From: Antilocapra americana
Taxonomy: Eukaryota > Chordata > Mammalia > Artiodactyla > Antilocapridae
DNA: 64,000 nt
NCBI GenBank assembly: GCA_007570785.1
Contig: ML662445.1
Coordinates: 417,776 to 481,775, forward strand
Direction of reading: 5' to 3'
Numbering within the stretch: the stretch's first letter is position 1; each line of letters starts with the position of its first letter. Both the position numbers and the translations under genes were made by a program. Positions 36,401 through 47,668 of this stretch are shown piece by piece. Under the pieces are notes generated by a model. It did not search any database, was not told where the DNA came from, and saw nothing but the letters and a program-made list of their open reading frames with translations.

Positions 36401-37500
36401 GAAAAACAACTTATATACAAGAGAAGCCCCATAATACCATCAGCAGTATTTTCAGCAGAAACTTTGCAGGCCAGTAAGAAGTAGCATAATATATTCAAAG
36501 TGCTAAAAGAAAACATTTCCAAACAATAACACTCTCTTGGCAAAGTTATCATTCAGAACTGAAAGAGAGATAGAGTTTTCCAGACAAGCAAAAAATTAAT
36601 GGAGTTCATCACAAGTAAACCAGCCTTACAAGAAATGTGAAAAGAACGACTTTAAGCTCTAGTTAGTAAAAAGAAAATATATGAAAGTCTAATTCTCACT
36701 GAAAAAGGTAAAGGTAGTGGATTGTTGTTGTTGAGTCACCAAGTTGTGTCCAACTCTTCAGGACCCCATGGACTGCAGCACACCAGGCTTCCCTGTCCCT
36801 CACCATCTCCCAGAGTTTGCCCAAGTTCATGCATAACTCGAAATTATGAGCCATGCCATGGCGGGCCACCCAAGATGGATGGGTCATAGTGAAGAGTTCT
36901 AACAAAACGTGATCCACTGGAGAAGGGAATGGCAGACCACTCCAGCATATCAGCTGTGAGAACCCCATGAACTGTATAAAAAGGCAAACCGTGGATTTAT
37001 CACTTATAAAGCTAATATGAAGGTTAAGAAACTAAAGTAGTAAAAAAATAACACTTAACTACAACATATACATAATAGAAAGGAATCTAAGAAGAACACT
37101 AAAGAAAGTCATCAAACCACAAGGGAGAGAGAAGAAGCAGAAAAATTACAAAATAGTCAGAAACCAGGTAACAAAATGGGAATACGTAGATACCTGTTGA
37201 TAATAACTTTAAATTAAATTGGTTAAATTTTCTAATCAAAGACAGACAGACTGAAAAAAAGACAGTGGCTTAAGGATTAAAAATAAAAATAAAGAGCCAT
37301 CTATATGCTATCTACACATCTGATGTAAGAACACACATAGGCTGAAAATGAAGGGGTGGAAAAAGACGTTCCATGCAAATGGAAACCAAAAAAAGCTGCA
37401 ACAGCTATACTTTAAAACAAAATAGACTTTAAAACAAAGTCTGTGATAAGAGACACAAAGGGCATCACACAATGATAAAGGGATCAGTCCACAAGAGGAT
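36401..37500 (+). mobile_element. L1 ORF-region fragment, plus strand, hosting BovB
   Basis: Text such as TTCCAGACAAGCAAAAAATT, CCAGCCTTACAAGAAATGTG and TTCCATGCAAATGGAAACC is L1-like coding-region sequence, now non-coding. The small BovB at 36,724-36,990 is inserted in it. Confidence 0.65.
36724..36990. mobile_element. Mini-BovB made of 3' tip plus inverted 5' piece
   Basis: The left part (to about 36,832) is the BovB 3' end on the minus strand. The right part (from about 36,833) is a BovB 5' segment on the + strand. GTGGATT flanks both ends (36,717-36,723 and 36,991-36,997), so the composite is one insertion. Confidence 0.8.
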
Positions 37501-37514
37501 ATAACATTTGTAAA

Positions 37515-37650
37515 TATTTATGCTGGAGGAGGAAATGGCAACCCACTCCAGTATTCTTGCCTGAGAAATCCCATGGACAGAGGAGCCTGGCAGGTTACAA
37601 TCCATAGTGTTGCAAAGAGTCAGACACAACTTAGCAACTAAACAACAAGA
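37515..37650 (+). mobile_element. Partial Bov-A2 SINE
   Basis: It contains GGAAATGGCAACCCACTCCA, then CCCATGGACAGAGGAGCCTG, then AGTCAGACACAACTTAGCAA. The tRNA-like head is missing. Confidence 0.85.
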
Positions 37651-37739
37651 AGTACTATTTATGCACCCAACACAGGAGCTCCTACATATATAAAGAAAAT
37701 ACTAACAGGCCTAGTATAATTATATACATATAATTTTCA

Positions 37740-38790
37740 TTAATATATTTCCATAAACACATATACATACAAAGGAATACTACTCATCCATAAAAAAGAA
37801 TAAACTCTTGCCACTTGTGATACCATGGATGGACCTGAGGGCACCATGCTATGTGAAGTCAGCCAGACAAAGACAGACACGCTGATCTCACTTATGAGTG
37901 GGTCAATTGGATTTAATCGAATTTTCCAACTGGTAACACTGTTAGATGACACACCCCTATTTTTAAAGAACTGGGTGAATGCATCAATTTTAGAAAATTT
38001 GTAAAGTACAGAAAAACACCAGGAAGGGAGTCATGGCTCGCCTTGCACCAGGTGCAGCTTACCCGCCTCTCAGGCCATGTGTACATCATAGCGGGCCCTC
38101 CCCGGAGCCGTATGCCCTGAGCATTAAGTGAGAGCAAATGCAGGGGGCCTTTGGGCACCCGTGTTCACGGCCGCCTTGTTCACAGAAGAACGGGTAAACA
38201 GAAAACAGAAATACATACAACGAAATATCACTCAGGCTTTAAGAGGAAGGACACTCTGACACACACCACAACGTGGATGAAACTGGAGGACACTGTGCTC
38301 AGTAAAGTAAGCCACTCATAAAAGGACTAGCACTGAATGATTCCATTTAAAGGAGATCCCCAGAGTTGGCAAAAATCGTACAGAGAGACAAAAACTAGAA
38401 TGCTGGGGTTCTAGAGGCTGGGGGAGGGGAGATTTGGGAGTCAGTGTTGAATAGAGACAGCATTTCAGTTTGGGAAGATAAAAATGTTCTGGCGACTTGC
38501 CTGGAGGTCCAGTGGCTAAGACTCTGTGCTCCCAGTGCAGGGGACCCAGGTTTAGTCCCTGGTCAGGTATTCCACATGCCACAAGGAAAATCAAAGACCC
38601 TGTATGCCACAACTAAGACCCAACTCAGTCAAACAAATAAAATTTTTTAAAAGTCCCATCAACCCATAAAATAAATATATTTTTAAAATGTTCTGTGGAT
38701 GGATGGTGTTGACAGTGGCACAACAATGTAGAAGTACTTAATGCCACCAAACTGTAAACTTAAGTAAATTTTATGTTCTGTATATTCTAA
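37740..38790 (+). mobile_element. Old L1 3' fragments interrupted by a SINE
   Basis: Three plus-strand L1 3' stretches follow one another (about 37,760-37,910, 38,160-38,491 and 38,696-38,790). Landmarks are ACTACTCATCCATAAAAAAG, GAAACTGGAGGACACTGTGC and AAACTGTAAACTTAAGTAAA. Confidence 0.65.
38492..38684 (+). mobile_element. Bov-tA SINE with exact 11-bp target duplication
   Basis: The SINE head (AGGTCCAGTGGCTAAGACTC, TAGTCCCTGGTCAGG) sits inside an L1 3' end. AAAATGTTCTG occurs at 38,481-38,491 and 38,685-38,695. Confidence 0.9.
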
Positions 38791-39346
38791 CACAATGTTT
38801 AAAACTGGGGTGGGGAAAGGAAAGGAGTCCAAACTTCTGGTCCTAGGCCGTCTAGGAATATGCTTTGGACTCTGAGCTGATTTGTTCTTTTGAAAGCTCC
38901 TTCCCTGTCTCTTCAAGCTGCCTGGGTACAAACATCCTTTGCACACACCCTACCCTGTTGACCTTTGGTTAACAGCCAGCAAAATGTGAAGCACGAATCA
39001 CTTTGGGGTCCGTGCTTGAATGGGCCTTAAAGGTCACATGACACTTTCCTGGAGTACATTAATTTCCCAACAACGAATCTAAAGATAATGCTGGTCCTTC
39101 CAGATCAAGGAACAAAAAAGTAGCTGAGTGAAGCGCCGTTTGGAGCATTCCAGACGGAAACAGAAGGGCAGTGAGGTCGGGGGACGAGAAGTAACTTGAA
39201 TGTGATATTTCCTAACTGAATGCAGAATTCCGTACCCAAAGTAAAAGCATGGAATGAACCCCAGGCCCCTACAACAAAGACGGGACTCATGAGCCACTTA
39301 TATTCCAACTGTTTTTTTTTTTTTTTTTAAGTGCTTTTTGGACTTC

Positions 39347-39592
39347 CCTGGTGGCTAAAGGTTAAGAATCCGCCTGCCAGTGCAAGGGACGCGGACAGTT
39401 CCACACCCTGAGGGACAACTGAGCCCAAGCATCACAACTGCTCAAGCCCAAGCGCCCCAGAACCCAGGCTCCCCACAAGCCTCCCGATGAGAAAGAAGCC
39501 AGCTACCGCAAGGGAGCGCAGCCCCCTAACCGCACCTAGAGAAAAGACACGTGTGCGAGACACCGCGCGGCCACTAGACGAATAAATGACAT
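39347..39592 (+). mobile_element. Bov-tA SINE
   Basis: It starts GGACTTCCCTGGTGGCTAAA and keeps AAGAATCCGCCTGCCAGTGC and later monomer blocks. A 17-T run precedes it at 39,312-39,328. It borders the CpG island. Confidence 0.85.
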
Positions 39593-39689
39593 TCCACACG
39601 TGCTTGGCTCAAGCCCAGCCGGCACGGTGAGCAGGGCAGTGCCAACACCCACCATGGGAGAGCAGGCAAGCCCGGAGGAGGTGTTCCAG

Positions 39690-40320
39690 TTGCCCGGGGC
39701 CAAGCGGGGCTCGGGGCCTCATGCCATGGGGTCTCCCAGAGCGGGAGGCGCAGGCTGGGATTCTCCCCGCACCAGAGTGGGTGAGGCCGAGGCGGGAGAG
39801 CAAGCGTCTCCGGGCCGGGGGCGCGCGTCACTCACGAACGCTCGGACCTGACCGCCGGCCCTCCGGGCACAGCCCTCTCTTCCGGGCGTCCGCAGCAGGG
39901 CCCGCCCGATGGCAGGCCGCGGGCCGCGGACGGAGGTACCCCAGCCCCGTCGGTGATCCGCTTGGGTGGCTGCACCGTCCAGCTCAGAAAGCGGCTTCTT
40001 CTCAGCTTCCTTAATCTCTGAAGGGTGTTTCTGCCCTTCCCAGGTTGAAAAGTGCAGTTGGAGAATCTGAAAGTCAATACACCTTGAGTGAGTTGACCAG
40101 TCCCTTCCCTCCGCGGGGCTCACGGGCTGGGGGCGGCGGGCCCGGTTCCTGCTTGAAGGCCGCCCCCCGGCGCCCCCGCCCTTTGTGCGGACCCCGCTCC
40201 TGCGGCTTCGCGGTGCTCTCGGCACGGCCATCCATCCGGGCGCTAGGCAGGCAGGCAGTCACCCCTCGCTCCGCCCCGCCTGAGCGAAGGCACGCATCTC
40301 TCTAGGCGAGTCCGCAAGTA
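39690..40320. promoter_or_regulatory. Orphan CpG island between PARD6G and ADNP2
   Basis: CpG dinucleotides are dense here (GGGGGCGCGCGTCACTCACG, GCCGCGGGCCGCGGACGG, CCCCCCGGCGCCCCCGCCC) and sparse in the flanks. There are Sp1-type GC boxes (GGCCCGCCC near 39,900; CCGCCCCGCC near 40,270) and no TATA box. A consensus 5' splice site CAG|GTGAGC lies at 40,363-40,371 on the + strand, and a weaker GTGAGT at 39,829-39,834 on the minus strand. No protein-like frame is convincing. It could be a promoter of a non-coding transcript. Confidence 0.6.
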
Positions 40321-40543
40321 GGAAAGCCTAACCTCTCTCTTCCACGGGAAGGACCAGAGGCTCAGGTGAGCGGCCTGCAGGTATTATGCAAGAACGATTT
40401 CTATTGAAATGAAAAAACAAACAAAACCCTCCAATCTGCTTCTTATTGGGACTCTCAAAACCTGCCTTTGAAGAAAGCCTCACTTCTCATCAAACAAATG
40501 AGAAGGCTCAAGGAGTATGAGCCTGCGTTAAGAAAGCTGCTCA

Positions 40544-40821
40544 CAACAAAAGGAATGCAGATATATAGAATAGACTTGTGGACTTTGTGGATGAGGGTAA
40601 GGGTGGGATGAGATGGGAGAAGGGCATTGAAGCATGTTAATTGTCATGTGTCTAATCAATCGCCAGCCCAGGATTGATGCTCGGGACTGGTGCAGCGAGA
40701 TTTCCCGGGGGGGAGGGAGGAGGGAGGGGAGACCCGGAGGGGGAGCATATGTAAACCCATGGTGATATCATAACAATGTATGGCTAAAACAATAATTAAA
40801 AAAAAAAAAAAGAAAAAAAAA
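40544..40821 (+). mobile_element. Recent 5'-truncated ruminant L1 3' end
   Basis: L1 3'UTR text (GGGAGAAGGGCATTGAAGCA, then TCAATCGCCAGCCCAGGATT, then TATCATAACAATGTATGGCT) ends in an A-rich tail. An exact 14-bp duplication AAGAAAGCTGCTCA flanks it at 40,530-40,543 and 40,822-40,835. A G-tract cluster lies at about 40,706-40,745. Confidence 0.93.
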
Positions 40822-40835
40822 AAGAAAGCTGCTCA

Positions 40836-42896
40836 GGAAGGCAGGGTGCTGAGTTCGAGCTTGGGTTACCCGGAGGCGAGTCTGTTTTCCGCCGCTTCTC
40901 CACTTACAGAGCGGGGATGATGGATGAAGGAGTGACGTCCCCGGCGGCTAAGCACTGCCTACGACCACGCCAGTGCTTCATCGCAGACAGCTGGGGACTA
41001 CTGCAGGGGATCAAGAGTTGAATATGTATCCTTTAAAATTAATACGAGTAGAAAGAATCTCAGCCCCTGCTCCACTATTCGTCAGGTTTTACAAATGGCG
41101 ATGATGGAAACAAGAAATAAGTTAAATTAACACTTATTCTATTAAGCAACCCTATCAACTTAAAAACAAACATTCCACGTGAAAAGTTTTGCAATTCAAA
41201 TTACCTAGTTAATAATACTATTCTTTGCAGTTGTTAAAAACTTTAAAACTTTTTGTTCATAAATTCAACGCACAAATTTAGTTACTCTTAAACTAACTCG
41301 ATCTGAGTGTCTGAACTGAAACTAACGTTTCCTTATTACACAACAAACCTTCAGATAAGAGTCTTGAAGACCTTCTAACGAGAGCTGATGAATTTGTGGA
41401 TATGTTGGATTATATCTTAAACACTGCTGTCATTTAAACACTAAGGTATGGTCATATGTTCAAATTACCAAGATATATGGATTTTTAACTAATCTAGCCA
41501 AATATTCAGATGCCAACTGAACTTGCAACAATAACAAAAAAAAAGCTATTTGATCTATTTACCATCTTTTCATTTCAGGTTATGGTTTTGTAACCAGCAC
41601 CTGGCGAAGAATAAACATTAGGATCTAAACCTCTAGGGCAGTTCATGCTTTCGGTCTGGGCAGAGTAACGCCAACTCACAGGAGGGCTCAGGTGAACATG
41701 CAAGGAAGGACCGGAAGCAATGTAAACACAGACCTGCATCACACACGTGTACAAACTCCACGATCCTCCAGTAAGGAGGGACTGAGCTACTGAACTCAAA
41801 AGGTCCAATATTAATTAACAGCTGATTTTGACAACTTTTAGAAACCTCTAATACATAATACAGTAATGAAGACCACATTTATACAAACTACGTCATCAGA
41901 GTAACTTCTTGTAGGCTCACCCTTTGCTTTTAGAGTTTAGGTTTGCAAAAACTCCACAGACTGTGGTGAAAGTGCATCACACACCTTAACCCACTGAAGT
42001 GAGGCAAACACATACCTGCACACACTTGGTGTAAAGCATTCTGAAAGCTTCAGAGGGGCTCAAGCTGAAGCACTTGCTTCAACAAGATCCATAGTGGAAG
42101 CACTTCACCTTGTTTTATTGGGACACAGGTTGCCCTTTGCATTTTTATTAGCATCTTTCTACTCCTGGACATGTCACTCTCAATCAAGACAAGTTCTGAT
42201 AGGCAGACAGATGTACACAGCACATACCAGGAAAATCTGGACCAAAGGTACTTTACGGCTTTAAGAAAGGTCTGCAACATCACCCCTACAGCGAAATATT
42301 TATAAAAGGATATTACTGATGCTCTTAGAGTGTGCACACAAATAGTGTCTCTGCCATGATAAACCACTATTAGAAGATTGTAACATTACCAAATGTAGGT
42401 AGCAGCTTAACTTTTAAAACAATATTAAATTTTAAGTCAAAGAAAATTAATCATTCTGGCACTGTCTTTCTTCACATCACTTATCCTCATGGGCAGAAGA
42501 TCCTGACCATAAGGAATGCATGGAGAAACAGAAGAAAAGAATATTTCCTAGACTCTTATGCTATTCTACATAGTTTTGAGGCAAGAAGTAGATGTTGCCT
42601 CCCCCCCGCCCCACACACACACACACACAGGGTAAAGCAACTGGAGATTCATTCTCTGTGGACCAAAATTCCCAAGACAAGAATAGTAGGACAATTAAGG
42701 GAGGAGACTGGTCCCTGCCCAGACCACATATTTCTCATTCTCAAAGTCAGGAGACCTCCCGTGACCACATATACTCAAAAAGGCTCCCCCAGGAGGTCAA
42801 AGGGGAGTGATGCTAACTAATGCCAGGTTACCCACAGGCCTCTTTAGTAGAATCCATCTTGGCTAAGAGATACATGAGAACACATGGGAGGATCCT
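40836..42896. other. Intergenic sequence with a (CA)n microsatellite
   Basis: Unique apart from a possible MIR remnant near 40,840-40,930 and a (CA)n run at 42,612-42,629. No gene seen. Confidence 0.5.
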
Positions 42897-43793
42897 CAGT
42901 TCAGTTCAGTTGCTCAGTCATGTCCGACTCTTTGCAACCCCATAGACTGCAGCAAGCCAGGCCTCCCTGTCCATCACCAACTCCCTGAGTTTACTCAAAC
43001 TCATGTCCATTGAGTCGGTGATGCCATCCAACCATCTCATCCTCTCTCATCCCCTTCTCCTCCTGCTCTCTATCCTTCCCAGCATGAGGGTCCTTTCCAG
43101 TGAGTCAGTTCTTTGTATCAGGTGGCCAAAGTACTGGAGTTTCAGCTTCAACACCAGTCCTTCCAATGAACTGAACCCAGGACTGATCTCCTTTAGGATG
43201 GACTGGTTGGATCTCCTTGCTGTCCAAGGGACTCTCAAGAGTCTTCTCCAACACCACAGTTCAAAAGCATCAATTCTTCGGCGCTCAGCTTTCTTTATGG
43301 TCCAACTCTCTCATCCATACATGACTACTGGAAAAACCATAGCCTTGACTAGACGGACCTTTGTCGGCAAAGTTGTCTCTGCTTTTTAATATGCTGTCTA
43401 GGTTGGTCATAACTTTTCTTCCAAGGAGCAAGCGTCTTTTAATTTCATGGCTGCAGTCACCATCTGCAGTGCTTTTGAAGCCCCCAAAAATAAAGGCTGA
43501 CACTGTTTCCACCATTTCCCCATCTATTTGCCATGAAGTGATGAGACCAGATGCCATGATCTTAGTTTTCTAAATGTTGAGTTTTAAGTCAACTTTTTCA
43601 CTTTCCTCTTTCATTTTCATCAAGAGGCTCTTTAGTTCTTCTCCACTTTCTGCCATAAGGGTGGTGTTATCTGCATATCTGAGGTTATTGATATTTCTCC
43701 CGGCAATCTTGATTTCAGCTTGTGCTTCATCCAGCCCAGCGTTTCTCATGATGTACTGCATATAAGTTAAATAAACTGACAATATACAGCCTT
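42897..43793 (-). mobile_element. 5'-truncated BovB
   Basis: The 3' part of the element (897 bp) is in minus orientation, with the end of the reverse transcriptase including the catalytic YADNTT text in one frame. GATCCT occurs on both sides (42,891-42,896 and 43,794-43,799) and may be the target duplication. Frames are broken. Confidence 0.88.
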
Positions 43794-44025
43794 GATCCTG
43801 AAATATACCAAATACAGACTGTGAACCAGGCAAATTAAAATGATTGGCCAAAGGAAACCCAGAAGTGCCCCCACGGAAGTAATTCAGACTGCCACCAGGG
43901 TGCAGCTCAGGGACTCGGAGTCCACCCCTTGTCTATCCACATGTACTGTATTCTCTTCCTCCTAATAAAAACTTCACTTGCTTCACCACTTTCCATCTGT
44001 GGAAACTCTTTTCTACAAAGCCGAA

Positions 44026-44096
44026 GAGCCAGTGGCCTAGTGGATAGGATCTGGTGCTCTCACCACTGCAACCCAGCCTCAATTTCTGGCTGGAAA
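44026..44096 (+). pseudogene. tRNA-Glu(CTC)-like relic
   Basis: CCTAGTGGATAGGAT aligns with the A-box region of tRNA-Glu, and TGGTGCTCTCACCACTG keeps a five-pair anticodon stem (two wobble pairs) with the exact loop CTCTCAC (anticodon CTC). The B box (expected GGTTCGATTCC) is degraded to GCCTCAATTTC and the acceptor stem does not pair. It is a pseudogene or part of an older retroelement. An AATAAAAACTTCACTTGC block just upstream hints at an LTR. Confidence 0.5.
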
Positions 44097-44224
44097 CCCA
44101 AGGCCCACTCCAACCTGTGGCAGGCCGAGGCCACCCCAAATCAGTTTGAGTTACGACCAAATGATCTGGACTGAGGTGGACCTTTTATTAGAAGGCAAAA
44201 GACCCACAGTTACCCTCTAGTATA

Positions 44225-44400
44225 TAATGTGTTCTGAACTCTTTGAATCTGTCTAGTTTAAATTGAAGTATAGTTGATTTACATGTGGTTGTTTTTGGTG
44301 TACAGCACAGTGACTAGCTTTTTGCAGATCATATTCCATTATAGGTTATTACAAGCTATTGAGTGTCTAATGTTTTTTTGTAGCCACTCTGTCAACACTG
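44225..44400 (-). mobile_element. L1 3'UTR fragment, minus strand
   Basis: GTATAGTTGATTTACATGTG, then TGGTGTACAGCACAGTGACT, then TTCCATTATAGGTTATTACA, follow the order of the ruminant L1 3' end read on the minus strand. Confidence 0.75.
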
Positions 44401-44789
44401 TGGGAGAGGAAAGCATAGATACCAATGAATCTGTCCTTACACAGGTCACTGCATGGAAGCAGCTTGCTAATTAGGTGTTCAGGAAGTAGCAGAGACTTAT
44501 TCTGTTCCTAGTGCACTGAAAATAAAACATGGTTATACTGAGGCCATTTTTTATGAAACACAGAGGAATCACCTCTCCACACATGCATTTTGTAAATGGA
44601 AAAACAGGAATAGTGTGGTCAGAACCTGGTGGAGTTTCTCAGATGGCAGAATAAAGTTAAATAGTTCATACCCTGGACTTCTTAGGAAATTAGATTGGGG
44701 ATATCATTTAATTATATGTCAATCCTCAGACATTACAGGTATTTTGATCCTGGAAATAAGATGTTTCATTAAGACAACACTGTGCAGTT

Positions 44790-44929
44790 CTGGGAATTCT
44801 CTGGCAGTCCAGTGAATACAACTCCATGCTTTCACTGCAGAGGGCATGGGTTCAATCCCTGGTCAGAGAACTAAGATCCTGCAAGCTTTGTGGCACAGCC
44901 AAAACAAAACAGAAAAAAACAAAAACCAG
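44790..44929 (+). mobile_element. Bov-tA SINE with 9-bp target duplication
   Basis: The head reads GGGAATTCTCTGGCAGTCCA, and the tail is A-rich. TGTGCAGTT lies on both sides (44,781-44,789 and 44,930-44,938). Confidence 0.88.
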
Positions 44930-44938
44930 TGTGCAGTT

Positions 44939-47657
44939 ATAAAGGCATATTTAAAGATTCATTTCTAAGTAGGACTCAAATATATGAGAACTTGCAATCA
45001 TGGTAAAGTTCCTAGAAAATCTAAATTGATTACTGAATAAATCTCATAATGAATTTACCAAGTTTTCCATTTTCATTTTTCTGAACTGATCCTGTGTTGT
45101 CACTAATATCTACTTTCAGTATCCTAGCTTCTCCTTTAGTCATCAAGTCATTTAACACAGAACATCATGTAGAAGCTAAAAAGTTGGCAATGCCAATAGC
45201 TAGGATATAGTTAGAAAATACAGTTAGTACTGGGTGTTGATATACGAGTATTCTGCTTACTTCTAAATTAGCAACTTATTGGACCAAGATTGTCACCACC
45301 ACCACCTGTGAATAGAAACAAGGTCAGTAATGAAATACACCGTGATAAGGAACCACTGTGGTAACAATGACAATGAGTTCTGGTGCGAGGTTACTGATTT
45401 TCTAATAAGTTATTAGAAAAGCACTCACCTTAGAACTGAATATAATTAAAAAGGCCTCTGCTAACATCCTTGGAGTCATGTGACTGGAGTGGCGAGCAAT
45501 GTGCTAGATTTGGGCTTCCCCAGTGCATTCCAAAAACTCCCGCACAGCTACCATGCCCAACTTCTTTGTCTATAGTTGTCTTATTGATGTAATCACTCAT
45601 TATTTGAGAGTGTGTATAAAATCCAAACAAAATTAAATTTTAAAAATAACCAAAAATTATGTTTCCTACAAAATGCATTACTTTAAAATGATCTTGTGAA
45701 ATCCCTGGTGTTTTCTTAAGCATCTTCCACAAGACAACAGCAGAGGCTTAATCTCTTGCCCTTTTTAGGACCAAAGATACTTTCCTTGTAATGAGACCTT
45801 AAATTGTCTGCATGGAAACTCCTTCCAGAATCTGAGTGCAGTCTGTTTGACATCACACTAACATGTGTGTGTCAGAGTCATCGTTTCATAGACCATGTAC
45901 GGCTTTCTGGGTCTTCAAACAGTTTCGGAAGCTGCTCCATAGGGGTTGGAGAAGCAAAATGAGTCACCTTACCTATAACACCCCAGCGAACTGTGGTTTT
46001 TACTGATTTTACAACTTAACTACACCCAAGATAGAGCTACGCAGAAATGTTGTTTTAAGAAAAACCACTGAACCATTATAGATTGCTATTATTCAATTTT
46101 CTCTAGCTTAGGCAAGTGGTAAGTTATCTAGTATCATATTAAACTTTCTATATCATGCATTGTAAACCGTAAGAAACTAATTTTTTTTAAAAAATTCATT
46201 TATGACAACTAATTTTGATTTTGCATTTGATTCATCCATAGCAAACACATCTATATGGCTGAAGTAACATTAAAAAAGATTAATAAATGTTAAATGTTTT
46301 ATTATTTATTAAAAGTTTTATCTCTGAAAAGGAATTTATGTAATTTTTGTTTGTTTAAAAGTAAACAATCATTGCTCATATTTTATGGGTGGGATAAAGA
46401 AAAGTGATTTCAGAAGCATCTTCTTTAATAGCGTGTGGGAAACGAATGTTACCCAATATTTAGCATCATTATTATATACATTTTACCTCTTGAAAGGTGA
46501 GCTAGGTCATCCACGTGAATGGTGTGTTTGTTTTCCACCTGCCAACACAGCAGCCTTAGAGATCCCAGTCATAAAACAGATTTTTATTTTGATTTTAATC
46601 TACTTTACATGGTGACCCTGCTAGATATCTGATCGCAAACAAGCATATAGTTTAGGCTGCTTTCATATGTCATTATCACAGGTCTTTGAGGTTGATAGTG
46701 CCGGAAAACTGTCATCTTAACTGTGTATTATAAAAATCTGGTAATTTAGACTTAGAACTTTCATCAATGTTGACACTTTTTACTCAGATGGTTCATAGAT
46801 CACAAATTTTAAAACTCCTGGGTTTGGAATCTGAAACTAGCACTACTGGGCACTGTTACAACAAACATGTTCTTGGGGCTCACTCATTATAAAGAGTTTC
46901 CCTATATAAAGTTTTCATTGCTAAAATGATTTTTAAACTTCAAAAACTAGGTAATAATTAGTAGTAGTGTGATTCCATAAGTGTACATCAGCAGGAGTGC
47001 TACCAGGTAAAGCTTTGTATTAAGGAATGCATGTTTCTATGTTTACTCACCACCTACAAAAAAGAATTGGTTTGAGGACAAAGATGATATGACGTTTCAG
47101 TTTTTAAAACTTAGTTTTCTGGGAGTACCTCGTAGTTCGAATTTGTATTCCTTGGTTGATAGTTCAGCAGGGGTTCTGTTTCGTAACATGGGGAGACGTT
47201 CCAAAATATTGAATGAAATAGCAAATTTGTATTTCTTTTTTGTTTTTCTAATCAAGACTTCCCTCCTTTCACTTTTCATTCAAAAAATGTCACCTCACTG
47301 AATTCATCGCGCATTCAGAACGGTACCCAGCGCACAGGGCACTGCTTCTGGCGCTGCTGAAGCCACCCAGGGCAGGGCGCCCTGCCCCTTAACACCAGCA
47401 GGTACATCTGGCCAAGGCCCGGAGAACAGATGTTCATCAGAAATAGGACCGCATGCCTTCCGTGGTGTGTCACTGTGGGGAGGTGCACTGACCTCTGGGT
47501 AGCGCGACCAACTTGTCCCCACCTGCCTGGATATTCCCAGTGTTAGTACCAAAAGTTCAGAGAAATCCCTCAGTCGTGAGCAGACTGCAACAGCTGGCAA
47601 CACTACCCTGGACTCCATGTCCATCTTGAAAACACAGGCAAAATAATACCTACTCAG
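44939..47657. other. Intergenic AT-rich unique sequence
   Basis: No gene, RNA or clear repeat recognised. GC rises after about 47,300, but no promoter or exon is supported. Confidence 0.5.
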
Positions 47658-47668
47658 AAGAGTACTGA

